64,000 nucleotides of DNA from Micromonospora coriariae (GCF_900091455.1 NZ_LT607412.1:6076001-6140000); one strand, 5' to 3'. Shown: positions 37,617 to 46,860, counted from the stretch's first letter. Notes: generated by a model from the sequence alone, not told the origin. Numbers and translations: made by a program.

Positions 37617-38576
37617 ATGTCACGAATCATCACCCCTTACTCGGCTGCGTCGACCGCCGCCGAGGTGATTGCCGGCGTCGATATCACCGGCCGCCGGGCC
37701 GTGGTCACCGGCGGCGCGTCCGGGATCGGCCTGGAGACCGCCCGGGCGCTGGCCCATGCCGGCGCCGAGGTGACGCTGGCCGTCCGCGACACCGCCGCCG
37801 GCGACCGCGCCGCCGCCGACATCACGGCAGGCGGGGCACTCGGCGCGGTCCGGGTCGCCCGGCTCGACCTGGCCGACCGCGCCTCCATCGACACCTTCGT
37901 CACTGGCTGGTCCGGCGCGCTGCACATCCTGGTCAACAACGCCGGCGTCATGGCCCTGCCGGAGCTGACCAGGACCGCCGAGCGCTGGGAGAAGCAGTTC
38001 GCGGTCAACCACCTCGGTCACGCCGAGCTGACCCTGGGTCTGCACGACGCGCTCGCGGCCGCGCGGGACGCCCGGATCGTCGTCGTGAGCTCCTCGGCCC
38101 ACCAGCAGTCCCCGGTCGTCTTCGACGACATCCACTTCACCGCCCGGCCCTACGAGGCCTGGTCGGCCTACGGCCAGTCGAAGACCGCGACGATCCTGTT
38201 CACCGTCGCCCTGGCCAGAAGGTGGGACACCGACGGCATCACGGCCAACGCCCTGCACCCCGGCGGCATCATGACCAACCTCCAACGACACCTCGACGAC
38301 GCGCAACTGCGCTACGTCGGCGCGGTGGACGAGCAGGGCAACCGCCTGGAGGTGCCGCCGGGCTGGAAGACCCCGCAGCAGGGCGCGGCCACCACGGTCC
38401 TGCTGGCCGCCTCCCCCGAGGTCGACGGCGTGACGGGCCGCTACTTCGAGGACGGTCACGAGGCCCCGGTCATCGCCGAGCCCTCCGACGGAATGAGCGG
38501 CGTGCTCCCGTACGCCCTCGACGACAAGGACGCCGACCTCCTCTTCGACGAGACGGTCCGGCTCCTGCTGCGGTGA
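37617..38576 (+). CDS. SDR family oxidoreductase (long, retinol dehydrogenase-like)
   Basis: A 319-residue SDR: AVVTGGASGIGLETARALAH (cofactor binding), LVNNAGVMALPELTR, IVVVSSSAHQ (catalytic Ser) and YGQSKTATILF (Tyr-Lys), with HPGGIMTNLQRHL after it. Length and motifs match the WW-oxidoreductase/retinol-dehydrogenase-like SDRs common in actinobacteria. AAGGAG precedes the ATG. It is likely controlled by the TetR gene upstream. Confidence 0.92.
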   Translation: MSRIITPYSAASTAAEVIAGVDITGRRAVVTGGASGIGLETARALAHAGAEVTLAVRDTAAGDRAAADITAGGALGAVRVARLDLADRASIDTFVTGWSGALHILVNNAGVMALPELTRTAERWEKQFAVNHLGHAELTLGLHDALAAARDARIVVVSSSAHQQSPVVFDDIHFTARPYEAWSAYGQSKTATILFTVALARRWDTDGITANALHPGGIMTNLQRHLDDAQLRYVGAVDEQGNRLEVPPGWKTPQQGAATTVLLAASPEVDGVTGRYFEDGHEAPVIAEPSDGMSGVLPYALDDKDADLLFDETVRLLLR

Positions 38577-38647
38577 CTCGGCAGCCGGCCGACGAATGTC
38601 GCCGGCAGGCCACCCACGCTCCACCGGCGGCAGGCATACTGCGTCGC

Positions 38648-39415
38648 GTGCTGACCCGATTCGGCTACCTGGACGCGCCCGGGCCGCTGGCGTTCGCCCA
38701 CCGCGGCGGCGCCGCCGAGGGCGACGAGAACACCAGCGAGGCGTTCGCCCGCGCCATCGGGCTGGGCTACCGGTACGTGGAGACCGACGTGCACGCCACC
38801 GCCGACGGGGTGGCGGTGATCTTCCACGACCCGACCCTGCGCCGGATCACCGGCGAACCGGGGCGCATCGCCGACCTGCGCTGGGCCGACCTCGCCTCGG
38901 TACGCGTCGGCGGGGCCGCTGTCGTACCCCGGCTCGACGAGGTGCTGGGCGCGTGGCCGCAGGTGCGGTTCAACATCGACGTGAAGGCCGACGGCGGCGT
39001 CGAGCCGACGGTGGCCACTGTGACCCGGGCCGGCGCCGCCGACCGGGTGCTGCTCGCCTCGTTCAGTGACGCCCGGCTGACCCGGCTGCGCGGGCTCACC
39101 GACGGGCGGGTCGCCACCAGCCTGGGCATGCGCGGGGTGGCCCGGCTGCGGCTGGCCTCGCTGCACGGCCGCCCGCTGCGGCTGCCCCCGTCGGTGGTCG
39201 CCGCGCAGGTGCCGCCGAGCTACGGGCGGGTGCCGGTGGTGGACCGCCGGTTCCTCGACTACTGCCACCGACTCGGCCTGCAGGTGCATGTCTGGACGAT
39301 CGACGAACCCGCCCAGATGCACGACTTACTGGATCGTGGCGTGGATGGCATCATGACCGATCACGTCGGCGTGCTGCGCGACGTCTACCGCAGCCGCGGC
39401 CACTGGGCCGCCTGA
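38648..39415 (+). CDS. Glycerophosphodiester phosphodiesterase
   Basis: A 255-residue GDPD enzyme hydrolysing glycerophosphodiesters to glycerol 3-phosphate and an alcohol. The family start is AFAHRGGAAEGDENTSEAF (His-Arg), then YVETDVHATADGVAVIFHDP (metal ligands Glu-Asp and catalytic His), with HVWTIDEPAQMHDLLDRGVD and GIMTDHV at the end. There is no signal peptide. The GTG at 38648 begins just before the first strand. A UMF1 transporter follows 17 nt later on the same strand. Confidence 0.93.
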   Translation: MLTRFGYLDAPGPLAFAHRGGAAEGDENTSEAFARAIGLGYRYVETDVHATADGVAVIFHDPTLRRITGEPGRIADLRWADLASVRVGGAAVVPRLDEVLGAWPQVRFNIDVKADGGVEPTVATVTRAGAADRVLLASFSDARLTRLRGLTDGRVATSLGMRGVARLRLASLHGRPLRLPPSVVAAQVPPSYGRVPVVDRRFLDYCHRLGLQVHVWTIDEPAQMHDLLDRGVDGIMTDHVGVLRDVYRSRGHWAA

Positions 39416-39432
39416 CCATCCAAGGACCCCCG

Positions 39433-40824
39433 ATGGCCGAGACCGTGACCCCCACGGTGGACGACACCCCGCCCCCGGCGAGCACCCGCCGCGAGCGGAG
39501 CGGCTGGTACATCTACGACTGGGCCAACTCCGCCTTCCAGACCACAGTCATCACGGTCTTCCTCGGCCCGTTCCTCACCACCGTCGCCGAGTTGGCCGCC
39601 GGCTGCGAGCTGGGCGCGGACACTTGCGACGGCTACGTGCACCCGCTCGGCATCCGGGTGGCCGCCGGCTCCTACTACCCGTACCTGATCTCGCTGTCGG
39701 TGTTTCTGACCGTGTTCGTGCTGCCGGTGATCGGGGCGATCGCCGACCGGTCGGCGCACAAGAAGCGGCTGCTCGGCGGCGCGGCGTTCACCGGCGCCGG
39801 CGCGACCATGGCGATGGCCTTCGTCACCGGCGACCGGTACCTGCTCGGCGGGGCGCTGTTCCTGGTCGCCAACATCTCCTTCGGCGCGGCCATCGTGGTG
39901 TACAACTCGTTCCTGCCACAGCTCGGCGGTCCCGACGAGCGCGACGGCATCTCCAGCCGCGGCTGGGCGCTCGGCTATCTCGGCGGTGGCCTGCTGCTGG
40001 CGTTCAACCTGGTCGCGGTCACCCTGCTCAGCCAGGACGACAACCCGCAGCGCACCCTGGACCTGGCCCGCTGGTCGATCGTGTCCGCCGGGGTGTGGTG
40101 GGCGGCGTTCACCCTGGTGCCGCTGCGCTGGCTACGTGAACGCCCCACCGCGGCGGCGCTGGCCGCCGGCGGCAACGTGCTCACCGACGGGTTCCGGCAG
40201 CTCGGCCGCACCCTGCGTGAGGTCAAGGCGTACCCGCTGACGCTGTTCTTTCTGCTCGCGTTCCTGGTCTACAACGACGGCATCCAGACCGTCATCACCC
40301 TCGCCAGCCAGTACGGCACCGAGGAGCTGCGGCTCGAACAGAGCACCCTGATCGTCACCATCCTGCTTGTGCAGTTCCTCGCCTTCGGTGGCGCGTTGAG
40401 CCTCGGCGCGCTGGCCCGGCGCATCGGCGCCTGGAAGACGGTGCTGCTCAGCCTGGTGCTCTGGACCGGTGTGATCATCGGCGCGTTCCGGCTGCCCGCC
40501 GAGGCGCCGGTGCCGTTCATGGTCCTCGGCGCGGCCATCGGCCTGGTCCTGGGCGGCAGCCAGGCGCTGAGCCGGTCGCTGTTCAGCCAGCTCATCCCGG
40601 CCGGCAAGGAGGGCGAGTACTACGGCTTCTACGAGATCAGCGACAAGGGCACCAGCTGGCTCGGACCCCTCGCCTTCGGTCTGGTGTTCCAGCTCACCGC
40701 CTCCTACCGGGTGGGCCTGGTCTCCCTGCTGATCTTCTTCGTCGTCGGTTTCCTGCTTCTTCTGGCCGTGCCGATCCGCCGGGCCATCGTCGCCGCCGGG
40801 AACACCCCACCCCGGGTGCTCTGA
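39433..40824 (+). CDS. MFS transporter, UMF1/Atg22-like family
   Basis: A 463-residue membrane carrier with twelve helices. The family start is WYIYDWANSAFQTTVITVFL, then ISRG-type GISSRGWALGYLGGGLLLAF and YYGFYEISDKGTSWLGPLAF. Related eukaryotic Atg22 exports amino acids from vacuoles; bacterial substrates are unknown. The proximity of the GDPD gene suggests a shared transcript. Confidence 0.9.
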   Translation: MAETVTPTVDDTPPPASTRRERSGWYIYDWANSAFQTTVITVFLGPFLTTVAELAAGCELGADTCDGYVHPLGIRVAAGSYYPYLISLSVFLTVFVLPVIGAIADRSAHKKRLLGGAAFTGAGATMAMAFVTGDRYLLGGALFLVANISFGAAIVVYNSFLPQLGGPDERDGISSRGWALGYLGGGLLLAFNLVAVTLLSQDDNPQRTLDLARWSIVSAGVWWAAFTLVPLRWLRERPTAAALAAGGNVLTDGFRQLGRTLREVKAYPLTLFFLLAFLVYNDGIQTVITLASQYGTEELRLEQSTLIVTILLVQFLAFGGALSLGALARRIGAWKTVLLSLVLWTGVIIGAFRLPAEAPVPFMVLGAAIGLVLGGSQALSRSLFSQLIPAGKEGEYYGFYEISDKGTSWLGPLAFGLVFQLTASYRVGLVSLLIFFVVGFLLLLAVPIRRAIVAAGNTPPRVL

Positions 40825-40877
40825 CGCCGGCCGCACCCGGCTGATCGGCCCTGGTCGATCAGATAGGCTGCCCGACC

Positions 40878-41594
40878 GTGACCGACGACGCCGCTGCCAC
40901 CCCGACCTGCCTGGCCCACCCGTTCCCCGGCCAGCCGCACGCTCCGGCCGGGTGCGCCGCGGCACGCGGACTCGACGGGCGTCCGGTGCACGCCGCGGCG
41001 TTGAAGTTCTTCTGGGGGCCGATGGACTGCGGCAAGTCCACCATGGCGCTGCAGATGAACTACAACCACGCCCGACAGGGCCGGCGCGGGCTGGTCACCA
41101 CCCGCATCGACCGGTCGCTGGGCCCACAGGTCACCACCCGCATCGGTCTGGCACACGAGGCGATCGAGGTCACCGACGACCTGGACCTGCGAGCCCTGGT
41201 CCGGGGCCGGTGGGCCGAGGGGGAACGCGTCGACTACCTGATCTGCGACGAGGCGTGCTTCTACACCGTCGAGCACGTCGAGCAGATGGCCGAGCTGGTC
41301 GACAGTTACGACGTGGACGTGTTCGCGTTCGGCCTGGCCACCGACTTCCGCTCCTGCCTGTTCCCCGCCACCCAGCGGCTGTTCGAGCTGGCCGACGAGG
41401 TGGCCCGGATCCAGGTCGAGGTGCTCTGCTGGTGCGGCCGGGAAGGACTGCTCAACGCCCGGGTGGTCGACGGCCGGGTGGTGCGCGAGGGCGCGCAGGT
41501 CGTCATCGGCGACACCGTCGACACCGCCGAGGTGCGCTACCAGGTGCTCTGCCGCCGGCACTACCGCAGCGGCGACCTCGGCCCCCGCGACTGA
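40878..41594 (+). CDS. tdk: Thymidine kinase
   Basis: A 238-residue type II thymidine kinase that phosphorylates thymidine in salvage. Walker A is FFWGPMDCGKSTMALQMNYN, Walker B/DE is YLICDEACFYT, the lasso region has FGLATDFRSCLFPATQRLFE, and CWCGREGLLNARVVDG contains part of the zinc ribbon; RYQVLCRRHY completes it. About 35 extra N-terminal residues with two Cys and two His precede the core. GTG start. The 3' end overlaps the convergent LtrA gene by 34 bp. Confidence 0.93.
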   Translation: MTDDAAATPTCLAHPFPGQPHAPAGCAAARGLDGRPVHAAALKFFWGPMDCGKSTMALQMNYNHARQGRRGLVTTRIDRSLGPQVTTRIGLAHEAIEVTDDLDLRALVRGRWAEGERVDYLICDEACFYTVEHVEQMAELVDSYDVDVFAFGLATDFRSCLFPATQRLFELADEVARIQVEVLCWCGREGLLNARVVDGRVVREGAQVVIGDTVDTAEVRYQVLCRRHYRSGDLGPRD

Positions 41595-42709
41595 CCGGCG
41601 GCGAGCCGCCGATCCGCCAAGATCACCGCGACCGTCACCACCACCGCGGCGGCGGCGCACACCGCAAGCGACACCTCCAGCTCCACGCACACCGGCACGA
41701 GTGCCACCAGCAGCGCCACCGCCACGATCCGGCTGATCGGCACGCTCCGCCACAGCACCGACCTGTAGCCGGCGTGCCCGGCGAGGAACAGCGCCGGACC
41801 GCCAAGGACGAAAAGCGCGGTGACCGTGCTGGCCGCCTCCCCCGGCTCGCGCAGCAGCCGCTCGTCGCCGGCAGCGGTGACGATGATGCCGGCGACCATC
41901 ACCGGGTGCAGGAAGTTGAACGCCACCCGGCTCAACGCTCCGGTGCGCTCACCCGCGCGGGCGACGACCTCCGCCGCCGCCGGAGCTGACCGGGCGAAGT
42001 ACACCCACCACAGCGCCACCGAACCGGCGAACGCCAGCACGAACGCGCCGGACATCCTCAGGTCCAGGTGCCGCGCGAGTGTGCTCCCGGTGACCAGGAT
42101 CGACTCGCCCAGGGCGATGAGGATGAACGCCTGACACCGCTCAGCCAGGTGCCCGCCCTCCACCATCCACCGCTCGGCGGGGCTACGGCCCCGACCGGGC
42201 ACCGGGAACCCGGTCGACAGACCGATCACCTCGATCACGATCGCCGCCGTCCACAGCGCCTCCTGGAAGGCGCCTCCGAACACACTGCCGAGCAGCACGA
42301 GCAACGACGTCCCGGCGAACCACGGCAGCGTCTTCTGGAACCCGTCGACCAGCCACGGCTGGCCCTGCACCGCCCACAACGCGAACACTGTGCGCCCCAC
42401 CTGCAGGGTCAGGTAGACCAGCGCGAAGAGCAGGCCGCCACCGGCGAACGCATCGGGGATCGCCGCCGAGAGCAGCAGGCTGCCCAGCATCAGCGCGATC
42501 AGCAGGGCCCGCACCGGCGCCTGGTCCGGGTGCAGCCAGTTCGTCCCCCAGGCGGTGTAGATCCACACGAACCAGACCAGCGCCAGCAGCAGCGCGGTGC
42601 GGGCGGCGCCACGCCAGTCCGGGTGTTCGATCAGGTAGTGCGCCAACTGGGTGATGGTGAAGATGAAGACCAGGTCGAAGAAGAGCTCCGTCGAGGTGGT
42701 CGGCTCCAC
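41561..42709 (-). CDS. LtrA family membrane protein, probable 5' frameshift in a G7 run
   Basis: A 382-residue polytopic protein of the LtrA family (TSTELFFDLVFIFTITQLAH at the start; LAERCQAFILIALGESILVT in the middle). The visible frame opens with GTG-GAG right at a run of seven G on the coding strand (complement 42709-42715). In the neighbouring frame a GTG at 42773 reads EPAVRPKRPWLLRERRG before the run. With one G fewer the two join as a normal LtrA N-terminus. It is either a sequencing slip, a phase-variable tract or a mutation. The longer gene would overlap the upstream gene's stop. Confidence 0.85.
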   Translation of the reverse strand: MEPTTSTELFFDLVFIFTITQLAHYLIEHPDWRGAARTALLLALVWFVWIYTAWGTNWLHPDQAPVRALLIALMLGSLLLSAAIPDAFAGGGLLFALVYLTLQVGRTVFALWAVQGQPWLVDGFQKTLPWFAGTSLLVLLGSVFGGAFQEALWTAAIVIEVIGLSTGFPVPGRGRSPAERWMVEGGHLAERCQAFILIALGESILVTGSTLARHLDLRMSGAFVLAFAGSVALWWVYFARSAPAAAEVVARAGERTGALSRVAFNFLHPVMVAGIIVTAAGDERLLREPGEAASTVTALFVLGGPALFLAGHAGYRSVLWRSVPISRIVAVALLVALVPVCVELEVSLAVCAAAAVVVTVAVILADRRLAAGQSRGPRSPLR

Positions 42710-42759
42710 CCCCCCGTCGTTCGCGTAGCAACCAGGGCCGCTTCGGCCGGACCGCCGGC

Positions 42760-43218
42760 TCAGAACGGGTCACCGCAGACCCGCCAGTCCCCGTCCTCGC
42801 GGACCACCGGCAGGCGGCGCTCCTCGCTGCGCCCGCCGTCGCGGGTCAATTTGACTGTCACAGTGCCATGCGGTCGCCCACCACTGGTCGCCACCGACAC
42901 GTCGGTGATCTCGTAGTCGGTCACCATCGGCGGCGTACGCACCCAACTGGTGAAGCCGATCGCGCTCCACCGGCTGCGCGCGTCCGCGCAGAGCCGCTCG
43001 TACGCCCTGTCGCTGTCGCCGAGGGTCACCTCGTTCAGGAAACCGTCGGCGGTCTCCCGGATCGGGCCGGTGGCCTGGCGTACGGTCTGCAGGTTCCAGG
43101 CGGCCAGCCCGGCCACCCCGACGCAGCACAGCGCCATGCCGAACCCGGCGAAGGCCAGCCCGGTGCGCATCGGGCGGTGCCGCCGGGCCGGTCTGCTGTA
43201 CGGCTGGCCGGCACCCAC
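42760..43218 (-). CDS. Single-helix membrane protein with extracytoplasmic domain, unrecognised
   Basis: A 152-residue protein with a basic N-terminus (RPARRHRPMRTG), one transmembrane helix (LAFAGFGMALCCVGVAGLAA) and a domain of about 100 residues outside. LNEVTLGDSDRAYERLC then SEERRLPVVREDGDWRVCGD recall DUF4878-like NTF2-fold lipoproteins; this is weak. The GTG at 43218 is used; an ATG 48 nt later is possible. Its stop overlaps the extended start of the LtrA gene. Confidence 0.65.
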   Translation of the reverse strand: MGAGQPYSRPARRHRPMRTGLAFAGFGMALCCVGVAGLAAWNLQTVRQATGPIRETADGFLNEVTLGDSDRAYERLCADARSRWSAIGFTSWVRTPPMVTDYEITDVSVATSGGRPHGTVTVKLTRDGGRSEERRLPVVREDGDWRVCGDPF

Positions 43219-43321
43219 GACTACCGACCGTAGAGAACGCCGTCGCAGTCGAGCACGACAAGTCCGAAACTGGGTGCGACCGATGGGCTGCTGTGCCCTG
43301 TTCCCGACGGCCGCCGAGAAA

Positions 43322-43360
43322 CACCGGCGTACCTGACACAGGTTGGCAGGTACGCCGGTG
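43322..43360. promoter_or_regulatory. 14-bp perfect inverted repeat before the VOC gene
   Basis: CACCGGCGTACCTG and its complement flank an 11-nt centre and end 13 nt before the VOC ATG. No plus-strand gene precedes it, so it is not a terminator for that strand. It could be an operator or a 5' UTR hairpin. Confidence 0.6.
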
Positions 43361-43373
43361 CAGACTGCCCAGC

Positions 43374-43745
43374 ATGACGACAACCGCCGACCTCGCCATG
43401 GTCAACCTGGACAGCTCCGACCCGGCCGCGCACGCCGCGTTCTACCACCGGGCCCTGGGCTGGGAGATCACCCACAGCCAAGCCGAGTACGCCATGATCA
43501 AGGGCGGTGGCGTTTCCCTCGGCTTCGGGCTGGTCGAGGGTTACCGGCCGCCGTCCTGGCCGGACCCGGCCGGCGGTAAGCGCTACCACCTCGACCTCTA
43601 CGTCGACGACCTGGCCGCGGCGGAGAAGGAGTTCGTCGGGGCCGGCGCCTCGAAGCCGGAGTTCCAGCCCGGCGGCGACCGGTGGGTGGTGCTCATCGAC
43701 CCGATCGGTCAGCCGTTCTGCATCTGCCCCCGCCCGCAGAGCTGA
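43374..43745 (+). CDS. VOC superfamily protein
   Basis: A 123-residue protein of the VOC fold: MVNLDSSDPAAHAAFYHRAL, GWEITHSQAEYAMIKGGGVS, RYHLDLYVDDLAAAEKEFVG and VVLIDPIGQPFCICPRP. Similar proteins are often called glyoxalase-like; activity is unknown. The ATG at 43374 begins the first strand. A long inverted repeat lies just upstream. The gene converges on the LLM oxidoreductase gene. Confidence 0.88.
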   Translation: MTTTADLAMVNLDSSDPAAHAAFYHRALGWEITHSQAEYAMIKGGGVSLGFGLVEGYRPPSWPDPAGGKRYHLDLYVDDLAAAEKEFVGAGASKPEFQPGGDRWVVLIDPIGQPFCICPRPQS

Positions 43746-43774
43746 ACACCTGCGCTGACCGGCCGCGCGGCCGG

Positions 43775-44620
43775 TCAGCGCAGCGGACCACGGGCGACGG
43801 CGGCCCGCATCGTCTCCGCGTCGCCGACCGGAACGTACTCCAACCACCAGGTCGCGCCGGCCGCGGCGAGTTCGCCCAGGTAGGCCCGCTCGGCTCGCTC
43901 GTCCGGTCGGCGCCGCCGGCCGCCGATCGCCACGTCGAACGGCTGGCCGTCGGCGCGGGTGGCCGGCAGGGCGCTCACCAGCTCGCGTACCTCATCCGGG
44001 GTGAAGTCGGACCAACCGGCGGTGTCGGTGAGCTTGTAGGGCACGATGCCGTCGGCGCGGGCCGCCCGCCGCCGCACCGACCCGGCCTGGGTGCTGCCGC
44101 CGACCCAGACCGGCACCCGGGGCGACTGCACCGGCGGCGGCCGCAGCGCCACCCCGTCCGCGCGGTAGTGGGTGCCCTGGTGGCTGACCGGCGCTCCGCT
44201 GAGCAGCCCGGTCAGCAGGTCGAGACCCTCGTCGAGCATGGCGGCCCGGACGGCCACCCCGGTCGGCTCGCCGAACGCGGCCAGGCCCCGGTCGCCCGGG
44301 TCGCCCAGGCCGACCGCCACCGTGGCGCGCCCCGCGCTGAGGTGGTCGAGGGTGAGCACCTCACGGGCCAGCTTCACCGGGCGGCGCCGGGGCAGCGCGG
44401 TGACCGTGGTGCCCAGCCGCACCCGGCTGGTGCTCACGGCGATCGCCGTGAGCACCAGCCACGGGTCGTAGGTGGGCGGGTCGTCGCCGGAGTAGTGGAC
44501 GAGATAGTCCTCCAGGAACACCCCGTCCCACCCGGCGCGCTCGGCGAGCTCACCCAGCTCGACCAGGGTGGACACCGAAACCGAGCCGCCGCCGCAGGGA
44601 AGCTCCAGACCGTGTCTCAT
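43775..44620 (-). CDS. LLM class flavin- or F420-dependent oxidoreductase
   Basis: A 281-residue luciferase-like TIM-barrel protein: LVELGELAERAGWDGVFLED, TSRVRLGTTVTALPRRRPVK, REVLTLDHLSAGRATVAVGL and VPVWVGGSTQAGSVRRRAAR. Actinobacterial members use F420 or FMNH2. The ATG at 44620 was chosen because it opens the barrel (MRHGLELPCGG). Substrate unknown. A tyrosine recombinase gene ends 29 nt upstream on the same strand. Confidence 0.9.
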   Translation of the reverse strand: MRHGLELPCGGGSVSVSTLVELGELAERAGWDGVFLEDYLVHYSGDDPPTYDPWLVLTAIAVSTSRVRLGTTVTALPRRRPVKLAREVLTLDHLSAGRATVAVGLGDPGDRGLAAFGEPTGVAVRAAMLDEGLDLLTGLLSGAPVSHQGTHYRADGVALRPPPVQSPRVPVWVGGSTQAGSVRRRAARADGIVPYKLTDTAGWSDFTPDEVRELVSALPATRADGQPFDVAIGGRRRRPDERAERAYLGELAAAGATWWLEYVPVGDAETMRAAVARGPLR

Positions 44621-44649
44621 CCATCGACAGTAGGGCGGGGGTACGACGC

Positions 44650-45648
44650 TCAGCCGCGGCGGCGGGACCGGGCCGCCCACACCACGTACGCCGGGTCGCG
44701 GTCGAGGTTGTGCCGATCGCGGTCGTAGCGGCGAGTGGTACGGGGGTCGGCATGACCCATCGCGTCCTGCACGTCCTCCAACGGGACGCCCTCGGAGCGG
44801 GCGGTGGTGGCGAACGCGTGCCGCAACGAGTGGGGTGAGAGCTTCGCCCAGGCCGGGATGCCGGCGGCCCGGGCCAGCCGGCGGACCATCCGGAACACCG
44901 AGTGCCGGTCCAGCCGGCCGCCGCTGGCGGTGACCAGCAGCGGCCCGGTCAGCTGCGGCACCGGCACGCCGGTGGCGGCGGCCCGCTGGGCCAGGTAGGC
45001 GTCCACCGCGTACGCGGTGCCCGGGGTGAGGGCCCGCCGGCGCTGCTTGCCGCCCTTGCCGACGAAACGCACGCTGCGGTGCCCGCGCTCGGTGCCCAGG
45101 TCGGTGAGGTCCAGCGAGATCAGTTCGCCGACGCGCAGGCCCAGGTCGGCCAGGAGCGCGATCGCGGCCCGGTTGCGGGCGGCTGTCGGGCCGGTGTCCG
45201 CGTCGGCGGCGCTGAGCAGCGCGTCCACCTCCTCCGGGGTGAGCCCGACAGTGGCGGAGTGGTCCCGGTCGACGCGCGGTCGGTCCGCGCCGGCGACCGG
45301 GTTGGCCGGCACCGCGCCGAGCTTGACGAGGAAGTCGTACCAGCTGGACAGCGCGGAGAGCCGACGCGCCACGGTCGCCGGGGTCAGTGGCCGGTTACTG
45401 CGCGCGCCGAGGGTGGACTCCAGGGCACGGGCGTACTCGTTGACGTGCAGGAAGTTGGCCTGCAGCGGATCCAGGTCACGGCCGGCGCACCAGCTGAGCC
45501 AGCCGGTGACGTCGCGCCGGTAGGCGTCGCGGGTGTGCTCGGACAACCGGCGGTTGCGCAACCAGGCCTCGGTGACGTCGACCGGCCCGCCGGGCAGGGC
45601 CGGTCGGGCCGTCGGGCGGGCGAGCACCGGAGCGTCGGAGGACACCAT
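44650..45648 (-). CDS. Tyrosine recombinase/integrase (XerD-like)
   Basis: A 332-residue site-specific recombinase: N-terminal SAM-like domain (SEHTRDAYRRDVTGWLSWCA) and catalytic domain with Arg in LGLRVGELISL, Lys in FVGKGGKQRR, HxxR in SPHSLRHAFATTA, His/Trp-position in AMGHADPRTTRRYDRD with the Tyr nucleophile. It differs from the first recombinase at 10.6 kb. Nearby phage or plasmid genes are absent. The ATG at 45648 was chosen; earlier starts run back through the WYL gene's opposite strand. Confidence 0.85.
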   Translation of the reverse strand: MVSSDAPVLARPTARPALPGGPVDVTEAWLRNRRLSEHTRDAYRRDVTGWLSWCAGRDLDPLQANFLHVNEYARALESTLGARSNRPLTPATVARRLSALSSWYDFLVKLGAVPANPVAGADRPRVDRDHSATVGLTPEEVDALLSAADADTGPTAARNRAAIALLADLGLRVGELISLDLTDLGTERGHRSVRFVGKGGKQRRRALTPGTAYAVDAYLAQRAAATGVPVPQLTGPLLVTASGGRLDRHSVFRMVRRLARAAGIPAWAKLSPHSLRHAFATTARSEGVPLEDVQDAMGHADPRTTRRYDRDRHNLDRDPAYVVWAARSRRRG

Positions 45649-45744
45649 GTGAAAAACACTCTCAGCTCGGGCTGTGTTCGGCGGGAAGGCGCGCCGGGAC
45701 CACCGGCCGGTGTCGGGGCGCGGCGGGCCGGTTACCGTCGGACG

Positions 45745-46860
45745 GTGCGTGCCAGTCGGCTGGTCTCCCTGCTGCTGCTCCTGCAGACCCGGGGGCGGAT
45801 GACCGCTGCCGAGCTGTCCGAGGCGCTGGAGGTGTCGATCCGGACGGTGTACCGGGACGTGGAGTCCCTGGGCGCCGCCGGGGTGCCGGTGTACGCCGAG
45901 CGCGGCCCGGCCGGCGGGTACCGGCTGCTCGACGGCTACCGCACCCGGCTGACCGGGCTGACCGCCGGAGAGGCCGAGGCGCTGTTCCTGGCCGGGGTGC
46001 CCGGCCCGGCCTCCGAGTTGGGCCTGGGGTCGGTGCTGACCACCGCCGAGCTGAAGTTGCGGGCCGCGCTGCCGAGCGACCTCGCCGACCGGGGCGGGCG
46101 GATCCGGCAACGGTTCCACCTGGACGCGCCGAGCTGGTTCCGCGAACCCGAGCCCACCCCGCACCTCGCCGCCCTGGCCGGCGCGGTGTGGGAGGACCGC
46201 CGGATCCGGGTGCGCTATCAGCGGTGGCAGCAACCCCGGGAGGTGACCCGCACGCTCGACCCGCTCGGCGTGGTGCTCAAGGCCGGCCGGTGGTATCTGG
46301 TCGCCGCGGCGGACGGACAGGTACGCACCTACCGGGTGGGCGCGATCCTGGACCTGACCGTGCTGGATGAACCCGCCGACCGGCCGCCCGGGTTCGACCT
46401 GGCGGACTGCTGGCAGGAGCACACCGAGCGCTACGAGCGCAGCGTCTATCGCGCCGAGGCCCGGGTACGGATGACCGTGGCGGCGCTGGCGCGCACGGTG
46501 CACCTCTTCCCGCCGGCGATGAGTCGGGCGGCACGCGAGGCCGCCGGCGCTCCGGACGCGGACGGCTGGTTGGTCACCACCGTGCCGATCGAGTCGGTCC
46601 GGCACGGCCACGTCGAGATGCTCAAGCTCGGCGCGCAGGTGGAGGTGCTCGCACCGGCCGAGTTGCGCGAACTCGTCGCGGGCACCGCCCACGCGCTCGC
46701 GGCGCTCTATCCGCCGATCCCGGTCGCGGGGGAGCCGGTCGCGGACGCGGGCCCCGCGGCGGACGGTGAGCGGCCGGCGGGTACGGCTGCGCGGACCTCC
46801 GATGCCCGGGGCGGACCGGGCGCGGCGGCTGGTCCGCCCCGGGCACCGGTCAGGCGTTGA
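45745..46860 (+). CDS. WYL domain transcriptional regulator
   Basis: A 371-residue regulator: N-terminal HTH_11 (LLLLLQTRGRMTAAELSEAL, SIRTVYRDVESLGAAGVPVY, ERGPAGGYRLLDGY) and a WYL domain (VRYQRWQQPREVTRTLDPLG, VVLKAGRWYLVAAADGQVRT) with a C-terminal WCX extension. The tail is Pro/Gly/Ala-rich. WYL domains often sense nucleic acids or nucleotides. The GTG at 45745 fits the family start. It is divergent from the recombinase and overlaps the convergent Hsp20 gene by 11 bp. Confidence 0.9.
   Translation: MRASRLVSLLLLLQTRGRMTAAELSEALEVSIRTVYRDVESLGAAGVPVYAERGPAGGYRLLDGYRTRLTGLTAGEAEALFLAGVPGPASELGLGSVLTTAELKLRAALPSDLADRGGRIRQRFHLDAPSWFREPEPTPHLAALAGAVWEDRRIRVRYQRWQQPREVTRTLDPLGVVLKAGRWYLVAAADGQVRTYRVGAILDLTVLDEPADRPPGFDLADCWQEHTERYERSVYRAEARVRMTVAALARTVHLFPPAMSRAAREAAGAPDADGWLVTTVPIESVRHGHVEMLKLGAQVEVLAPAELRELVAGTAHALAALYPPIPVAGEPVADAGPAADGERPAGTAARTSDARGGPGAAAGPPRAPVRR

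Noticed and set aside
38222..38647. Upstream extension of the GDPD frame
   Set aside because: It overlaps the SDR gene in another frame with Arg/Pro-rich sequence; the GDPD domain starts after 38648.
44902..45744. Upstream extension of the WYL gene frame
   Set aside because: It runs through the antisense of the recombinase and is not like WYL proteins; the GTG at 45745 fits the family start.
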